64,000 bases of DNA, taken from Haloplanus aerogenes. GTDB taxonomy: Archaea > Halobacteriota > Halobacteria > Halobacteriales > Haloferacaceae. A model generated the notes under the pieces. It saw only the letters and a list, made by a program, of their open reading frames with translations, was not told the origin of the DNA and searched no databases. Below, piece by piece: positions 32,065 through 40,928 of the stretch. The stretch covers positions 1,302,001 through 1,366,000 of the forward strand of contig NZ_CP034145.1 in assembly GCF_003856835.1 (NCBI RefSeq), written 5' to 3'. The position numbers and the translations under genes were made by a program. Position 1 is the stretch's first letter, and every line of letters starts with the position of its first letter.

Positions 32065-33414
32065 GTGATCGCACTCGTCGTCAGCCGTGCCGACGGCGCC
32101 TCCGAACACATCGGCGAGGCGTTGCTCGACATCGGCGACTGGACCGAACGAACGGACGACACCCGCCCCGACGCCGACGGCGGCGGCACCTACTACCGGA
32201 CCGACGGCTTCTCCCTCCGGACCTTCGACGACCTCCACATCTATCTCGACCGTCCGGACGCGGCCTTCGATGACCCCGACCTCCTGATCGTCGTCTCCCG
32301 TCACTCGGGCGAGACGGGCCCGCTCCTGACCGCCCACTTCACGGGCAACTTCGGCGACGCGGAGTACGGCGGCGAGGCGGGACAGTTCGCCCGCGCCTGT
32401 CCGAACGCCGCGAGCGAGGCCGTCGCGGCGCTGGACCGGCACGCCCCCGACGGCTACGAGGTCGGCACCGAGTGTACCCACCACGGCCCGACCGACGTGG
32501 GTGTGCCCTCGATGTTCGTCGAACTCGGGAGCGCCGAGGAACAGTGGAACGACCCAGCAGGGGCCGAGGCCGTCGCCCGTGCCGCCCTCGACCTGCACGG
32601 CGTCGGCGTGGATCGAGAGAAACAGGTCGCGGGCTTCGGCGGCGGCCACTACGCTCCCCGGTTCGGCCGCGTGATCCGCGAGACGGCGTGGGCCGTCGGG
32701 CACGTCGGCGCCGATTGGGGACTCGAGGCGATGGGCAACCCCGCCGCCAACCGCGACGTACTCCGGCGGGCGATGGAGGCGAGCGCCACCGAATACGCTC
32801 TCGTCGAAGGTGATCGGCCGGGGCTTACGGACGTCCTCGACGACCTCGGCTACCGCGTCGTCTCCGAGACGTGGTTACAGGAGACGAGCGCCCACCCCCT
32901 GCCCGTCGTCGAGGCGGTCGAGGCCCGGATGGACGACGTGAGCGACGGACTCCGGTTCGGAGACGTGGTTCCCGCGGTAGATGGGGACACCATCGTCGTC
33001 ACCGACCTCCCCACCCAACTCGTCGACGCGGCCCACGGCGTCGACGCCGAGGCGGCGCGTGCGGCCGTCGCCGGGGTGGCCGTCGCCTTCGAGACGACCG
33101 AGGGCGGCACCCGACCGCGCGGTCGGGTCGCCCTGCCGGCCGACGATCCGGTCGCCGCGGCTGACGCCCTGACCGACGGACTGGCGACCGTGCTCCGCGG
33201 CTCGTACGACGACGTGCGGCGCGAGGACGGCGAGGTGGTCGCCCGGACGGCGGCGTTCGACCCGGCGGCCGCCAGGGACCGCGGCGTGCCGGAGGGGCCG
33301 GCGTTCGGCCGTCTCGCCGAGGGGCAGGCGGTCGAGGTGGACGGCGAGCGAGTCGACCCCGAGTCGGTGCAGACGGAGCGGGTCGACCGGTTCCCGGCCA
33401 CCACGACAGAATAG
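32065..33414 (+). CDS. dtdA: D-aminoacyl-tRNA deacylase (DtdA/Dtd2 type)
   Basis: Removes D-amino acids mischarged on tRNA. The 449-residue protein has HSGETGPLLTAHFTGNFGD and ECTHHGPTDVGVPSMF in the N-terminal catalytic half, both typical of the archaeal/plant GEK1 class, and a GGHYAPRF strip. The start is a GTG at 32065 (MIALVVSRADGA). The C-terminal half is less conserved. Divergent from the UspA gene and followed about 130 nt later by ftsZ1. Confidence 0.92.
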   Translation: MIALVVSRADGASEHIGEALLDIGDWTERTDDTRPDADGGGTYYRTDGFSLRTFDDLHIYLDRPDAAFDDPDLLIVVSRHSGETGPLLTAHFTGNFGDAEYGGEAGQFARACPNAASEAVAALDRHAPDGYEVGTECTHHGPTDVGVPSMFVELGSAEEQWNDPAGAEAVARAALDLHGVGVDREKQVAGFGGGHYAPRFGRVIRETAWAVGHVGADWGLEAMGNPAANRDVLRRAMEASATEYALVEGDRPGLTDVLDDLGYRVVSETWLQETSAHPLPVVEAVEARMDDVSDGLRFGDVVPAVDGDTIVVTDLPTQLVDAAHGVDAEAARAAVAGVAVAFETTEGGTRPRGRVALPADDPVAAADALTDGLATVLRGSYDDVRREDGEVVARTAAFDPAAARDRGVPEGPAFGRLAEGQAVEVDGERVDPESVQTERVDRFPATTTE

Positions 33415-33419
33415 TCAAA

Positions 33420-33428
33420 AATAATATG
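33420..33428 (+). promoter_or_regulatory. Probable TATA element of ftsZ1
   Basis: AATAATATG is the only strongly AT-rich word between dtdA and ftsZ1. It would start transcription about 90 nt before the ATG at 33543, leaving a leader rather than a leaderless message. Confidence 0.4.
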
Positions 33429-33542
33429 ATTGTCTGACGTGCGCATGACGCTGGCCAGCTCGCCATTCGCGAGGGCGTCAGACGCGCGCGTGACAACAGG
33501 CGGAAAGATAATGTGGTTGCCTTCGAAAGGCGTGGGCATACC

Positions 33543-34700
33543 ATGGACTCCATCGTGGAGGATGCAATCGAGGATGCCGAGGAGCCGGGGGATGGGGCCG
33601 CGGCCGACATGGACGCTACCCGAGAACCTGCGCCCGACGCGTCGAACGACGGATCGAATCGCACCGGAAAGATGACCGACGAGGAACTTCAGGACGTACT
33701 GGAGGACCTCCAGACCGATATCACGGTCGTCGGCTGTGGGGGCGCCGGCGGCAACACGGTCAACCGCATGGCGGAAGAGGGGATCAAGGGGGCCAACCTC
33801 GTCGCCGCCAACACCGACGTGCAGCACTTGGTCGACGTGGAAGCGGACACCAAGATCCTGATGGGCGAGGAGAAGACCGGCGGCAGGGGAGCAGGTTCGC
33901 TCCCGCAAGTCGGTGAGGAAGCCGCCATCGAGAGTCAGGACGACATCTACGGCGCCATCGAGGGCTCGGACATGGTGTTCGTCACGGCCGGGCTGGGAGG
34001 AGGAACCGGCACCGGCTCCGCGCCCGTCGTCGCCGAGGCCGCTCGCGAGTCCGGCGCGCTCACCATCGCCATCGTAACCACGCCGTTCACCGCGGAGGGT
34101 GAAGTTCGGCGCACGAACGCGGAGGCCGGCCTCGAACGCCTGCGCGACGTGGCCGACACCGTCATCGTCGTGCCCAACGACCGCCTGCTCGACTCGGTCG
34201 GGAAACTCCCCGTCCGGCAGGCGTTCAAAGTGTCCGACGAGGTGCTGATGCGCTCGGTCAAAGGCATCACCGAACTCATCACCAAGCCTGGTCTCGTCAA
34301 CCTCGACTTCGCCGACGTGAAGACGGTGATGGAGAAAGGCGGCGTGGCCATGATCGGCCTCGGCGAGAGCGACTCCGAGCAGAAGGCACAGGACTCGGTG
34401 CGCTCTGCCCTGCGGTCGCCCCTGCTCGACGTGGATATCTCCGGCGCCAACTCGGCGCTCGTCAACGTTACCGGCGGCACCGACATGGCCATCGAAGAGG
34501 CCGAGGGCGTCGTCGAGGAGATTTACGACCGGATCGACCCCGACGCCCGCATCATCTGGGGTACCTCCATCGACGAGGAACTCGACGGCACGATGCGGAC
34601 GATGATCGTCGTCACGGGCGTCGAGTCGCCACAGATCTACGGCCGCGGCGAGGACGCCCCGGCGCCCGAACCGGCCGACGACATCGACTACGTCGAGTAG
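33543..34700 (+). CDS. ftsZ1: Cell division protein FtsZ1
   Basis: Tubulin-like GTPase that forms the division ring. The 385-residue protein has the tubulin signature [18 protein letters not shown], the nucleotide loops [15 protein letters not shown] and AANTDVQHL, and the T7 loop [15 protein letters not shown] that completes the GTPase site. The N-terminal 50 residues ([17 protein letters not shown]) are a disordered acidic extension as in Haloferax FtsZ1, which supports subtype 1. The ATG at 33543 is preferred over an upstream alternative. Compared with relatives, a foreign minus-strand gene now separates it from secE-spt5. Confidence 0.96.
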   Translation: MDSIVEDAIEDAEEPGDGAAADMDATREPAPDASNDGSNRTGKMTDEELQDVLEDLQTDITVVGCGGAGGNTVNRMAEEGIKGANLVAANTDVQHLVDVEADTKILMGEEKTGGRGAGSLPQVGEEAAIESQDDIYGAIEGSDMVFVTAGLGGGTGTGSAPVVAEAARESGALTIAIVTTPFTAEGEVRRTNAEAGLERLRDVADTVIVVPNDRLLDSVGKLPVRQAFKVSDEVLMRSVKGITELITKPGLVNLDFADVKTVMEKGGVAMIGLGESDSEQKAQDSVRSALRSPLLDVDISGANSALVNVTGGTDMAIEEAEGVVEEIYDRIDPDARIIWGTSIDEELDGTMRTMIVVTGVESPQIYGRGEDAPAPEPADDIDYVE

Positions 34701-34796
34701 CGTCGTCGCTCACCAGTTTTTGCGGGACGCTCGTCACTCGTCGGTACGACCCCGGCGAGTTCGGGGTGTCGGACGTGTACGACGGTGGCCGATCAC

Positions 34797-36365
34797 TCAG
34801 CGGTGGATGGACCGCGTGAGCGTGAAGACGAACAGCGCGATGAGGAAGGCGCCGACGAAGCCCTCTATCTGTGCGAGGAGTCTGATCCAGGGACTGCCCA
34901 CGTCCTCGGCACCCCCGAGGACGAGCGTGATGAACGATTCGAGGCTGAGGATGAGATAGCCGATCGGCATCTCGTACGGGGGGATCGGCTGCGCGATCGC
35001 GAAGAGCCCGCTGAATACGAGGATCGTGCCCACGGACACCCCGATGACTCGGGAGGGACGTTCCCCGTACCCCGCCGTCAGGTTCAACAGCGTGTTGGCT
35101 CCCCATCGGCCCGCCGCGGCGATTCGCGCCGTGATCGGTTCCGACGGATCGAGCACGGTCGGCCAGTACTGTTCACGTCTGTAGAGCATTTCCCGCCGAA
35201 AGAACTCGGCTGCGGCTTTGGTGTCTCCAATCTCGTTGGCGCCGTTTTTCGCCTTGAGATACGTACTCTCCAGATCGCCATCGGACGGCGGCCGCGTGGC
35301 TTCGAGGCCCGGAATCTCGACTACGTCGTGGATACACCACTCGGCACTGTGGAGGGCCTCGCGGTAGCTCCCGAAATCGAACCCGTCGAAGGTCGTATGG
35401 AGCAGTCGGAAGTGATCGAAGAGAGCGGTTGGTGGCTCACCGTCGGCCAACTCCACATTTCCGAGGCGAGCGCTCGTGAGGTCGTACACGAGGGTTCCGT
35501 GCTCCGGGAGATAGAGTCGGCCGTCGGGGATCGCCGTCTCGCGCAGATCGATACAGCAACTGCCGTCAGCGAGGTCGAGGTCCTCGAACGACGCCGATGC
35601 TCCGATAACGGTTTTCTGGAGGTTCACGCGGTGGGGCACGGTCGCCTGATCGAAGTAGACACGATCCCCGAATCGGGACCCCGAGAACGTCGCGTGGGAA
35701 AACGTGGTGAGTTTGAATCTGACGACCGTCTCGAACTCCGCCTCGCGGAAGTGCGCCTTGTCGAAGGTGGCTTCGCTGAAGTCGACCGGGCCACCGAACC
35801 GGGCCATGTGGAAGTTCGCTTCGGCGAACGTCGTCTTGTACCCCCACACACCAGCCGCGAATTCGGCTTCGACGAACCGGACTGGCTCCGCGAACGTGGC
35901 CTTACTGAGATACACTTCGCCCTCGAACGTGACCTCGGTACAGATCGGCCGTTGCTGAAACAGCGCCCCTTCGAGCGAGAGGGGCTGGCGGACGATCGCG
36001 TACCGCAAGTTCGTCTCGCCCTCGAATCGCGCGTGCCGGAGGTCGATCTTGTGATTGTCTCCACACTCGATGATCCGGTGATCGAGGTCGAGCGTCCCGA
36101 ACCGGGCACCGATGAACTGTTTCGGCTCTTTGCCGATCGTGTCTATCTTCGACAGCAACGCTTCCTCGACCGCCCGGTCGTCTTTGGCGTCGACCGGCTG
36201 GTGGAACAGACACCGGTCGGCTCCCTCCGGCGCGTCGTGCGGACAGCGCCACACCCCGTCCTCGTTCAGTAGCTTCCCATCGAGTGGGCTAGACTGTCCG
36301 TTTTCCGCTCGCCACTCCGCGGGGTCGAACGTGAACGGACACCGATCGCCGGACGCCTCGACCAT
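34797..36365 (-). CDS. Pentapeptide-repeat protein with degenerate channel-like C-terminus
   Basis: A 522-residue protein. The N-terminus has a Cys/His cluster (CPFTF, CPHDAPEGADRCLFHQP) that could bind zinc. Residues about 85-260 are pentapeptide repeats of the A(D/N)LXX type (ATFAEPVRF, ARFGGPVDF, ATFDKAHF), which fold into a right-handed beta-helix. The end has two transmembrane helices around LSLESFITLVLGGAEDVGSPW, resembling a two-helix K+-channel pore without the TxGYGD filter, and a final helix AFLIALFVFTLTRSIHR. Function is unknown. It lies between ftsZ1 and secE on the opposite strand, and reads less GC-biased than its neighbours. TATA ~33 nt upstream of ATG 36365. Confidence 0.8.
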   Translation of the reverse strand: MVEASGDRCPFTFDPAEWRAENGQSSPLDGKLLNEDGVWRCPHDAPEGADRCLFHQPVDAKDDRAVEEALLSKIDTIGKEPKQFIGARFGTLDLDHRIIECGDNHKIDLRHARFEGETNLRYAIVRQPLSLEGALFQQRPICTEVTFEGEVYLSKATFAEPVRFVEAEFAAGVWGYKTTFAEANFHMARFGGPVDFSEATFDKAHFREAEFETVVRFKLTTFSHATFSGSRFGDRVYFDQATVPHRVNLQKTVIGASASFEDLDLADGSCCIDLRETAIPDGRLYLPEHGTLVYDLTSARLGNVELADGEPPTALFDHFRLLHTTFDGFDFGSYREALHSAEWCIHDVVEIPGLEATRPPSDGDLESTYLKAKNGANEIGDTKAAAEFFRREMLYRREQYWPTVLDPSEPITARIAAAGRWGANTLLNLTAGYGERPSRVIGVSVGTILVFSGLFAIAQPIPPYEMPIGYLILSLESFITLVLGGAEDVGSPWIRLLAQIEGFVGAFLIALFVFTLTRSIHR

Positions 36366-36392
36366 TCGTTCTCTCGAACATTCTCGTCCCCC

Positions 36393-36402
36393 GCGTATTT
36401 AA
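36393..36402 (-). promoter_or_regulatory. TATA box of the pentapeptide-repeat gene
   Basis: GTTTAAATAC on the minus strand lies about 33 nt upstream of the ATG at 36365, consistent with a short or absent leader. Confidence 0.5.
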
Positions 36403-36470
36403 ACGTCCAGTACCCGGCCACCCCGGATGGGGTTGCTTGGACACCCGTCCACTTCCGCGTGGCTCATCTC

Positions 36471-36490
36471 CTTATCAATAGATAGAAAAA
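36471..36490 (+). promoter_or_regulatory. Probable promoter of secE-spt5
   Basis: The AT-rich run CTTATCAATAGATAGAAAAA lies 22-41 nt before the secE ATG. It shows that secE-spt5 has its own promoter despite the inserted gene. Confidence 0.45.
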
Positions 36491-36511
36491 GCCGGCTGGT
36501 CTAGACCCCCT

Positions 36512-36685
36512 ATGGACGTCAAGTACGACCTCGCAAGCTACGTCCGCGTGCTCAAGATGGCGAGCACGCCGTCGTGGAACGAGTTCTCGCAGATTGCCAA
36601 GGTCGCGGGGGCGGGTATCTTTCTCATCGGCCTCCTCGGCTTCGTCATCTTCGCTGTCATGACCTTCCTCCCCGGGGGCGCATAG
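36512..36685 (+). CDS. secE: Protein translocase SEC61 gamma/SecE subunit
   Basis: A 57-residue single-helix membrane subunit of the Sec translocon. The amphipathic N-terminal helix ([17 protein letters not shown]) precedes the transmembrane helix ([20 protein letters not shown]). It is the correct length and has the conserved T-P-S-x-x-E segment. ATG 36512, one base upstream of spt5's start (stop then ATG), so the two are cotranscribed. It is too short for many gene finders. Confidence 0.93.
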   Translation: MDVKYDLASYVRVLKMASTPSWNEFSQIAKVAGAGIFLIGLLGFVIFAVMTFLPGGA

Positions 36686-36686
36686 C

Positions 36687-37124
36687 ATGGGTATCTTCGC
36701 CGTCAAGACCACGGCCAGTCAGGAGCGCACCGTCGCGGACATGATCGCCAGCCGCGAGGAAGACGAGATTCACGCCGTCCTCGCGCCCGACTCGCTCACG
36801 AGTTACGTGATGGTCGAGGCCGACAACAGCGCCGTCCTCGAACGCGTGATGGACGAGATACCCCACGCTCGCTCGATCGTCCCCGGCACCTCCTCGCTGA
36901 CCGAGGTGGAACACTTCCTCTCGCCGACGCCGGACGTGGAGGGCATCGCCGAGGGCGACATCGTCGAACTCATCGCCGGCCCGTTCAAGGGTGAGAAGGC
37001 CCGCGTCCAGCGCATCGACGAGGGGAAGGATCAGGTGACGGTCGAACTGTACGAGGCGACCGTCCCGATTCCCGTCACGGTCCGTGGCGATCAGATTCGC
37101 GTCCTCGACAGCGACGAACGGTAG
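36687..37124 (+). CDS. spt5: Transcription elongation factor Spt5 (NusG)
   Basis: A 145-residue NusG/Spt5. The NGN domain begins [19 protein letters not shown] and the KOW domain is at the C-terminus ([20 protein letters not shown]). It forms a heterodimer with Spt4 and clamps RNA polymerase for processivity. Length typical of archaeal Spt5. It is one base downstream of secE in a conserved gene pair. ATG 36687. Confidence 0.96.
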   Translation: MGIFAVKTTASQERTVADMIASREEDEIHAVLAPDSLTSYVMVEADNSAVLERVMDEIPHARSIVPGTSSLTEVEHFLSPTPDVEGIAEGDIVELIAGPFKGEKARVQRIDEGKDQVTVELYEATVPIPVTVRGDQIRVLDSDER

Positions 37125-37213
37125 GCTGTCGTCCCCGCGCGGTCTCTCTATTTCGCTGACAACAGTCCCTCGGAATAGCAACCCATAACTGCGCCGTCCG
37201 TGCAGAGTCGCCC

Positions 37214-37978
37214 GTGACGACGGGAGCATCGACCCGAGTGGACATGCACGTGAAAGTGCTCGACGAGCGTGTCGTCTCGCGGGCGAAGGCCCGCGGCCTC
37301 GACGCCCTCGTCTACGCCCCGCATTTCACGCGCTTACCGGACATCCGCGCCCGCGCCGCCCGCTTCTCGGACGACGACCTCCTCGTCGTACCCGCGCGCG
37401 AGGTGTTTACCGGGCCGTGGTACGACCGCCGCCACCTCCTCGCCATCGGCCTCTCCGATCCCGTCCCCGACTTCATCACGTTCCGCGGCGCGCTCTCGGC
37501 GTTCGACCGACAGGACGCGGCCGTCCTCGTCCCCCACCCGGAGATGCTGAACGTCAGCTGTTCCCGCGCCGACGTGGCGGCCGATTCCGACGCGTTCGAC
37601 GCCGTCGAGACGTACAACGCGAAGTGTCTCCCCCACCAGAATCGCCGGGCGCGAGCGGTCGCCCGCGAGACCGGCCACCCCGGATTCGGGTCGTCGTACG
37701 CCCACCTCCGGCGGACGGTCGGCGAGGCGTGGACGACTTTCGAGGAGTCCATCGACTCCGAGGCCGACCTCGTCGCGGCGCTCCGGTCCGACGCTCCCCG
37801 GCAGGTCGTTCACCGACGCGGCGCCGGCCACCGCCTGCGCTGTCTCGCGGAGTTCGCCCACCTCGGCTACGAGAACTCGTGGGGGAAACTCGACCGCCTC
37901 TTTCTCTCGGGCACCGAACCGACCCACCCGAGCCACATCGCCTACGACGGCCGATTCGACGACGTGACGGCGTACTAG
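37214..37978 (+). CDS. PHP-domain protein (phosphoesterase-like)
   Basis: A 254-residue PHP-fold protein. The first PHP motif reads RVDMHVKV, where the usual D-x-H-x-H has Lys in place of the second His. Other metal-ligand regions are YAPHFTRLPDI, PAREVFTG and LVPHPEML, so most of the site is intact. Substrate unknown; PHP domains hydrolyse phosphoesters. The start is GTG 37214. It is convergent with the next gene, sharing the four bases CTAG as both stops. It lies about 90 nt after spt5. Confidence 0.8.
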   Translation: MTTGASTRVDMHVKVLDERVVSRAKARGLDALVYAPHFTRLPDIRARAARFSDDDLLVVPAREVFTGPWYDRRHLLAIGLSDPVPDFITFRGALSAFDRQDAAVLVPHPEMLNVSCSRADVAADSDAFDAVETYNAKCLPHQNRRARAVARETGHPGFGSSYAHLRRTVGEAWTTFEESIDSEADLVAALRSDAPRQVVHRRGAGHRLRCLAEFAHLGYENSWGKLDRLFLSGTEPTHPSHIAYDGRFDDVTAY

Positions 37979-38799
37979 GCTACTAGGGCGTACCGCAGGA
38001 GCAGGATGCCGAAGGGTGCGCCGAGCAGGGTAAGATAGCCCGCCACGAGCGTTGCGTCGCCATCCGCGGGCAAGAGGACCCACGCCACCGGCCCGGCGAG
38101 GAGACAGCCGAGACCGAGCGACGCCGCGACGGCTCGCTCGATGCGGCCGGGGGTGTGATGGGCGCCCTCGCTCGCGGTTTCGTCCTCACTCGCGGCCGCC
38201 CGGTCGAGGGCCGCCCTGACCGCGCCGTCGACCCGTCGCGGCACCACGAGCGTCCGCGGCGCGCCGCTCCCGACCGATCCGTGTGCGAAGCCGAGCCAGT
38301 ACGCCGTGACCGGGCCGAACGGGACGCGTCGAACCCGGATCAGCCCGTCGAGCGAGGTGGTCCGTAAGCCGTACGTGAGCGTCCCCGCCGCGGGATCGAT
38401 CCGGCCGCACGTCAGGCAGACGCCCACCACGAACCACAGCACGCCCGCCCCGGCGAGCAGGGCGACGGCGACGAGCGGTCGCCACCGGACGACGACGGCA
38501 AGGACGATGGCCCACGCGCCGCCGGCGACGAGGAGCGGCCGACGCCGGAGCGAGTCGTCCGTCGGCGTGTCGGTCACGGCGATGCCGAGAAGCGCTCGGC
38601 CCGTGAACAGGGCCACCGCGAGGGCGACGACGACTGCGAACAGGCGGTCGTACGCGCCTGCACGGAACGCGCGCCAGATGAAACGGAGGACACCGGCAGC
38701 GAGGAGGAAGCCGGCGCCGACGACGGCGCCGACGGCGACGTGGCGGGCGGCGTCGAGTCGGGGGCCGGCGTCGTCGTCCCACTCGATTGGATCGGTCAT
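37975..38799 (-). CDS. Conserved membrane protein of unknown function
   Basis: A 274-residue protein with about five or six hydrophobic helices, concentrated in residues 20-130 and 225-270, and a soluble, arginine-containing middle part (LIRVRRVPFGPVTAYWLG). I do not recognise the family. A single GVCLTCGRID pair of cysteines lies after the fourth helix. The stop shares four bases with the convergent PHP gene; the start (ATG 38797-38799) is adjacent to the YdjM-like gene stop. Confidence 0.65.
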   Translation of the reverse strand: MTDPIEWDDDAGPRLDAARHVAVGAVVGAGFLLAAGVLRFIWRAFRAGAYDRLFAVVVALAVALFTGRALLGIAVTDTPTDDSLRRRPLLVAGGAWAIVLAVVVRWRPLVAVALLAGAGVLWFVVGVCLTCGRIDPAAGTLTYGLRTTSLDGLIRVRRVPFGPVTAYWLGFAHGSVGSGAPRTLVVPRRVDGAVRAALDRAAASEDETASEGAHHTPGRIERAVAASLGLGCLLAGPVAWVLLPADGDATLVAGYLTLLGAPFGILLLRYALVA

Positions 38800-38800
38800 G

Positions 38801-39310
38801 CTACCCGAGCAGCATGGCGCTCATCGCACCGTCGACGCTCGCGAGTGGCATCACGTAGACGTTGACGGCGCCGAGGGCGGCGAGTTCGAGTATCGTCACG
38901 ACGACGGTCACCGGGTTGGCGTACTTGCTGCTGGTCGTGACGCCCAAGGGGAGGCCCCACTCCTGACTCGTCAGGGGGTAGAAGAAGGCGATGCCCCGAC
39001 GACTCCCGACCACGTCGAGGAGATAGTGGGTGGCGACGCCGATCCAGACGAACCGGAGATTGTCGAAGAAGATGGGGTAGGCGGCGACGACGCCGAGGAC
39101 GAACACGTTGTGCAGGGTCTTGCGATGCCTGCCGAAGGCGGTGTCCACGTCGGGGAAGAGCGCCCCGAGGACGATTGGTACCGTGAGTCGAGCGACCATT
39201 TCGAGGGTTTCGAGCACCGTCGCGACCGTGAGCGTCGTCGGCCACACGAGTACGACGCCGAGGCCGACGCTCAACAGCGCCGCGTTGAGGACGTGTCCTT
39301 CTTTGTTCAT
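38801..39310 (-). CDS. YdjM-like membrane-bound metal-dependent hydrolase (DUF457-type)
   Basis: A 169-residue membrane protein with four helices. The conserved signature GALFPDVDTAFGRHRKTLHNVF has the Asp and two His characteristic of the LexA-regulated membrane hydrolases (YdjM/DUF457), and ATHYLLDVVGSRRG holds a second His/Asp pair. Reaction unknown; a phospholipase-like role has been suggested for the family. The ATG at 39308-39310 (MNKEGHVLNA) is preferred because the promoter-like TTTTGAGG lies 30 nt upstream. It is divergent from the aminotransferase gene. Confidence 0.8.
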   Translation of the reverse strand: MNKEGHVLNAALLSVGLGVVLVWPTTLTVATVLETLEMVARLTVPIVLGALFPDVDTAFGRHRKTLHNVFVLGVVAAYPIFFDNLRFVWIGVATHYLLDVVGSRRGIAFFYPLTSQEWGLPLGVTTSSKYANPVTVVVTILELAALGAVNVYVMPLASVDGAMSAMLLG

Positions 39311-39395
39311 CTGGGCCGGACTTGGATTCAGTCCCTCAAAAGTGTCGGTCATCGGCGAGCGAAAGAGGGATTTGAGGGCCGTTCGGAGAACCACC

Positions 39396-40493
39396 ATGGA
39401 TTACGATACGCCACTCTTCTTTCACATCATGCAGTACGCGGCCGCGGCGGACCGCGACGTGATCGATCTGGTGAGCGGCGGGCCGGACTGGGAGCCACCG
39501 ACTGCGCTCCGCGAGGGCCTCCATGACTACGCCGACGGCGACCCCGCCGAGTTCCAGTATCCGCCGAGCGACGGTCTGCGCGACCTTCGGGAAGAAATCG
39601 CTGCCCGTCGCGGCGTCGACGTGGACCGCGTCGTCATCACGAACGGCGCGGGCGAGGCGAACTACCTCGCCATAGCAGCAGCGCTCGAACGCGACGCAGG
39701 GAGTGAAATCATCCTGACCGACCCCGTCTACCCCTACTACCCCGGCAAGGCGCAGATGCTCGGCGCCGACGTGCGCCTCGTCCCCGTCGCCGACGACGGC
39801 GGCCTCGACGTGGCGGCGATGCAAGACGCCGCGAGCGAGGAGACGGCGGCCGTTCTCGTCAACTCCCCCAACAACCCGACCGGCGCGGTGTACGACGCGG
39901 AGACGATGGAGGCGATGGCCGACCTCGCCGAGGACCACGACGCCCTCCTCATCTCGGACGAGGTGTACGACCACTACGACTACTCCGGGCGGTTCGAGAG
40001 CGCCCTCGCCTTCGACTCCCCGCACGTCGTCGTCACCAACTCGTTCTCGAAGTCGATGGCTGTGACGGGCCTCCGCGTCGGCTACGCCGTCTTCCCGCCC
40101 CATCTCGTCGACGCCGCGCGCACGCGGCACATGCTCGTGAACGTCACCGGCGCCCGTCCCTCACAGGCCGCCGTGCTCCGCGCGCTTCGGGAGACTGGCC
40201 CCGACTATTACGAGGCGTCGCGTGACCTCCTCCGCGAACGCATCGACGCCTTCACCGACGCTCTCGACGCCGCGGGTGCGGAGTACATCGCGCCCGAGGG
40301 GGCCTTCTACGTCTTCGCGCGGTTCGAGGGCTTCCCCGGCACGCTGGACAACGTCGAACGCCTCGTCGACGAGGCGGGCGTCGCCTGCATGCCCGGCGAC
40401 ACCTTCGGAACGTACGACGAGTGGGTGCGGTTCGCGCTCGTCACGCCCCGGGCCGAGGAGGCCGCGCACCGATTGGCCGACTACGACTTCTAG
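39396..40493 (+). CDS. Class I/II pyridoxal-phosphate aminotransferase
   Basis: A 365-residue fold type I enzyme, aspartate-aminotransferase like. The Schiff-base lysine is in NSFSKSMAVTGLRVGYAV, VNSPNNPTGAVYD carries the PLP asparagine, ISDEVYDHYDYSG the Asp/Tyr pair, and VRFALVTP a C-terminal Arg. Amino-donor specificity cannot be read; the catalytic residues are complete, unlike the two degenerate PLP proteins in this window. ATG 39396. Its stop shares CTAG with the convergent lipoprotein gene. Confidence 0.88.
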   Translation: MDYDTPLFFHIMQYAAAADRDVIDLVSGGPDWEPPTALREGLHDYADGDPAEFQYPPSDGLRDLREEIAARRGVDVDRVVITNGAGEANYLAIAAALERDAGSEIILTDPVYPYYPGKAQMLGADVRLVPVADDGGLDVAAMQDAASEETAAVLVNSPNNPTGAVYDAETMEAMADLAEDHDALLISDEVYDHYDYSGRFESALAFDSPHVVVTNSFSKSMAVTGLRVGYAVFPPHLVDAARTRHMLVNVTGARPSQAAVLRALRETGPDYYEASRDLLRERIDAFTDALDAAGAEYIAPEGAFYVFARFEGFPGTLDNVERLVDEAGVACMPGDTFGTYDEWVRFALVTPRAEEAAHRLADYDF

Positions 40494-40849
40494 CAGACGA
40501 GGATGCCCGTGTTGTAGTACCGACCCTCGTACTCGACGAGGTCGATGTCGCGCCACGCGTAGTCGAAGCCTTCGACGGCGGTTCCGTTGCGCGCGCGGTC
40601 GAACGTCGCCTGCTGGTCCGCGGTGAGGTTCGCGTAGGCGACGGCCGACTCGGTGTCGACCTGGTCGGCAGGCACTTCGGTGACGGTCAGGGCGGGCGGA
40701 CAGTCGGTGTTGGGGGTGGTGGTCGGTGTCACCGTCGGCGTCTCGGTCGCCGAGGCACCCGGCCCCGCTCCGAGACACCCCGCACTCACGCCGAGCAGCG
40801 CCACGGCGAGAGCGGCGAGGACCGACCGACTGGAGGGACGCTCGGTCAT
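40490..40849 (-). CDS. Small lipoprotein of unknown function
   Basis: A 119-residue protein. It starts with a signal peptide and a lipobox LLGVSAGC at about residues 18-25, so the mature N-terminus is lipidated. A Thr/Pro-rich linker (ATETPTVTPTTTPNT) follows, typical of exported haloarchaeal lipoproteins, then a small globular domain with cysteines at both ends (TDCPPALTV ... TGILVC), which may form a disulfide. Function unknown. It is on the opposite strand to the aminotransferase. Confidence 0.75.
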   Translation of the reverse strand: MTERPSSRSVLAALAVALLGVSAGCLGAGPGASATETPTVTPTTTPNTDCPPALTVTEVPADQVDTESAVAYANLTADQQATFDRARNGTAVEGFDYAWRDIDLVEYEGRYYNTGILVC

Positions 40850-40928
40850 GTGGGGCGGCTCGGTTGCCGTCGGTAAGTGCTTTCTCCGTATCGACGGGTA
40901 CAGGTGTCCGGCCCGTCTCCCGTCGGAT

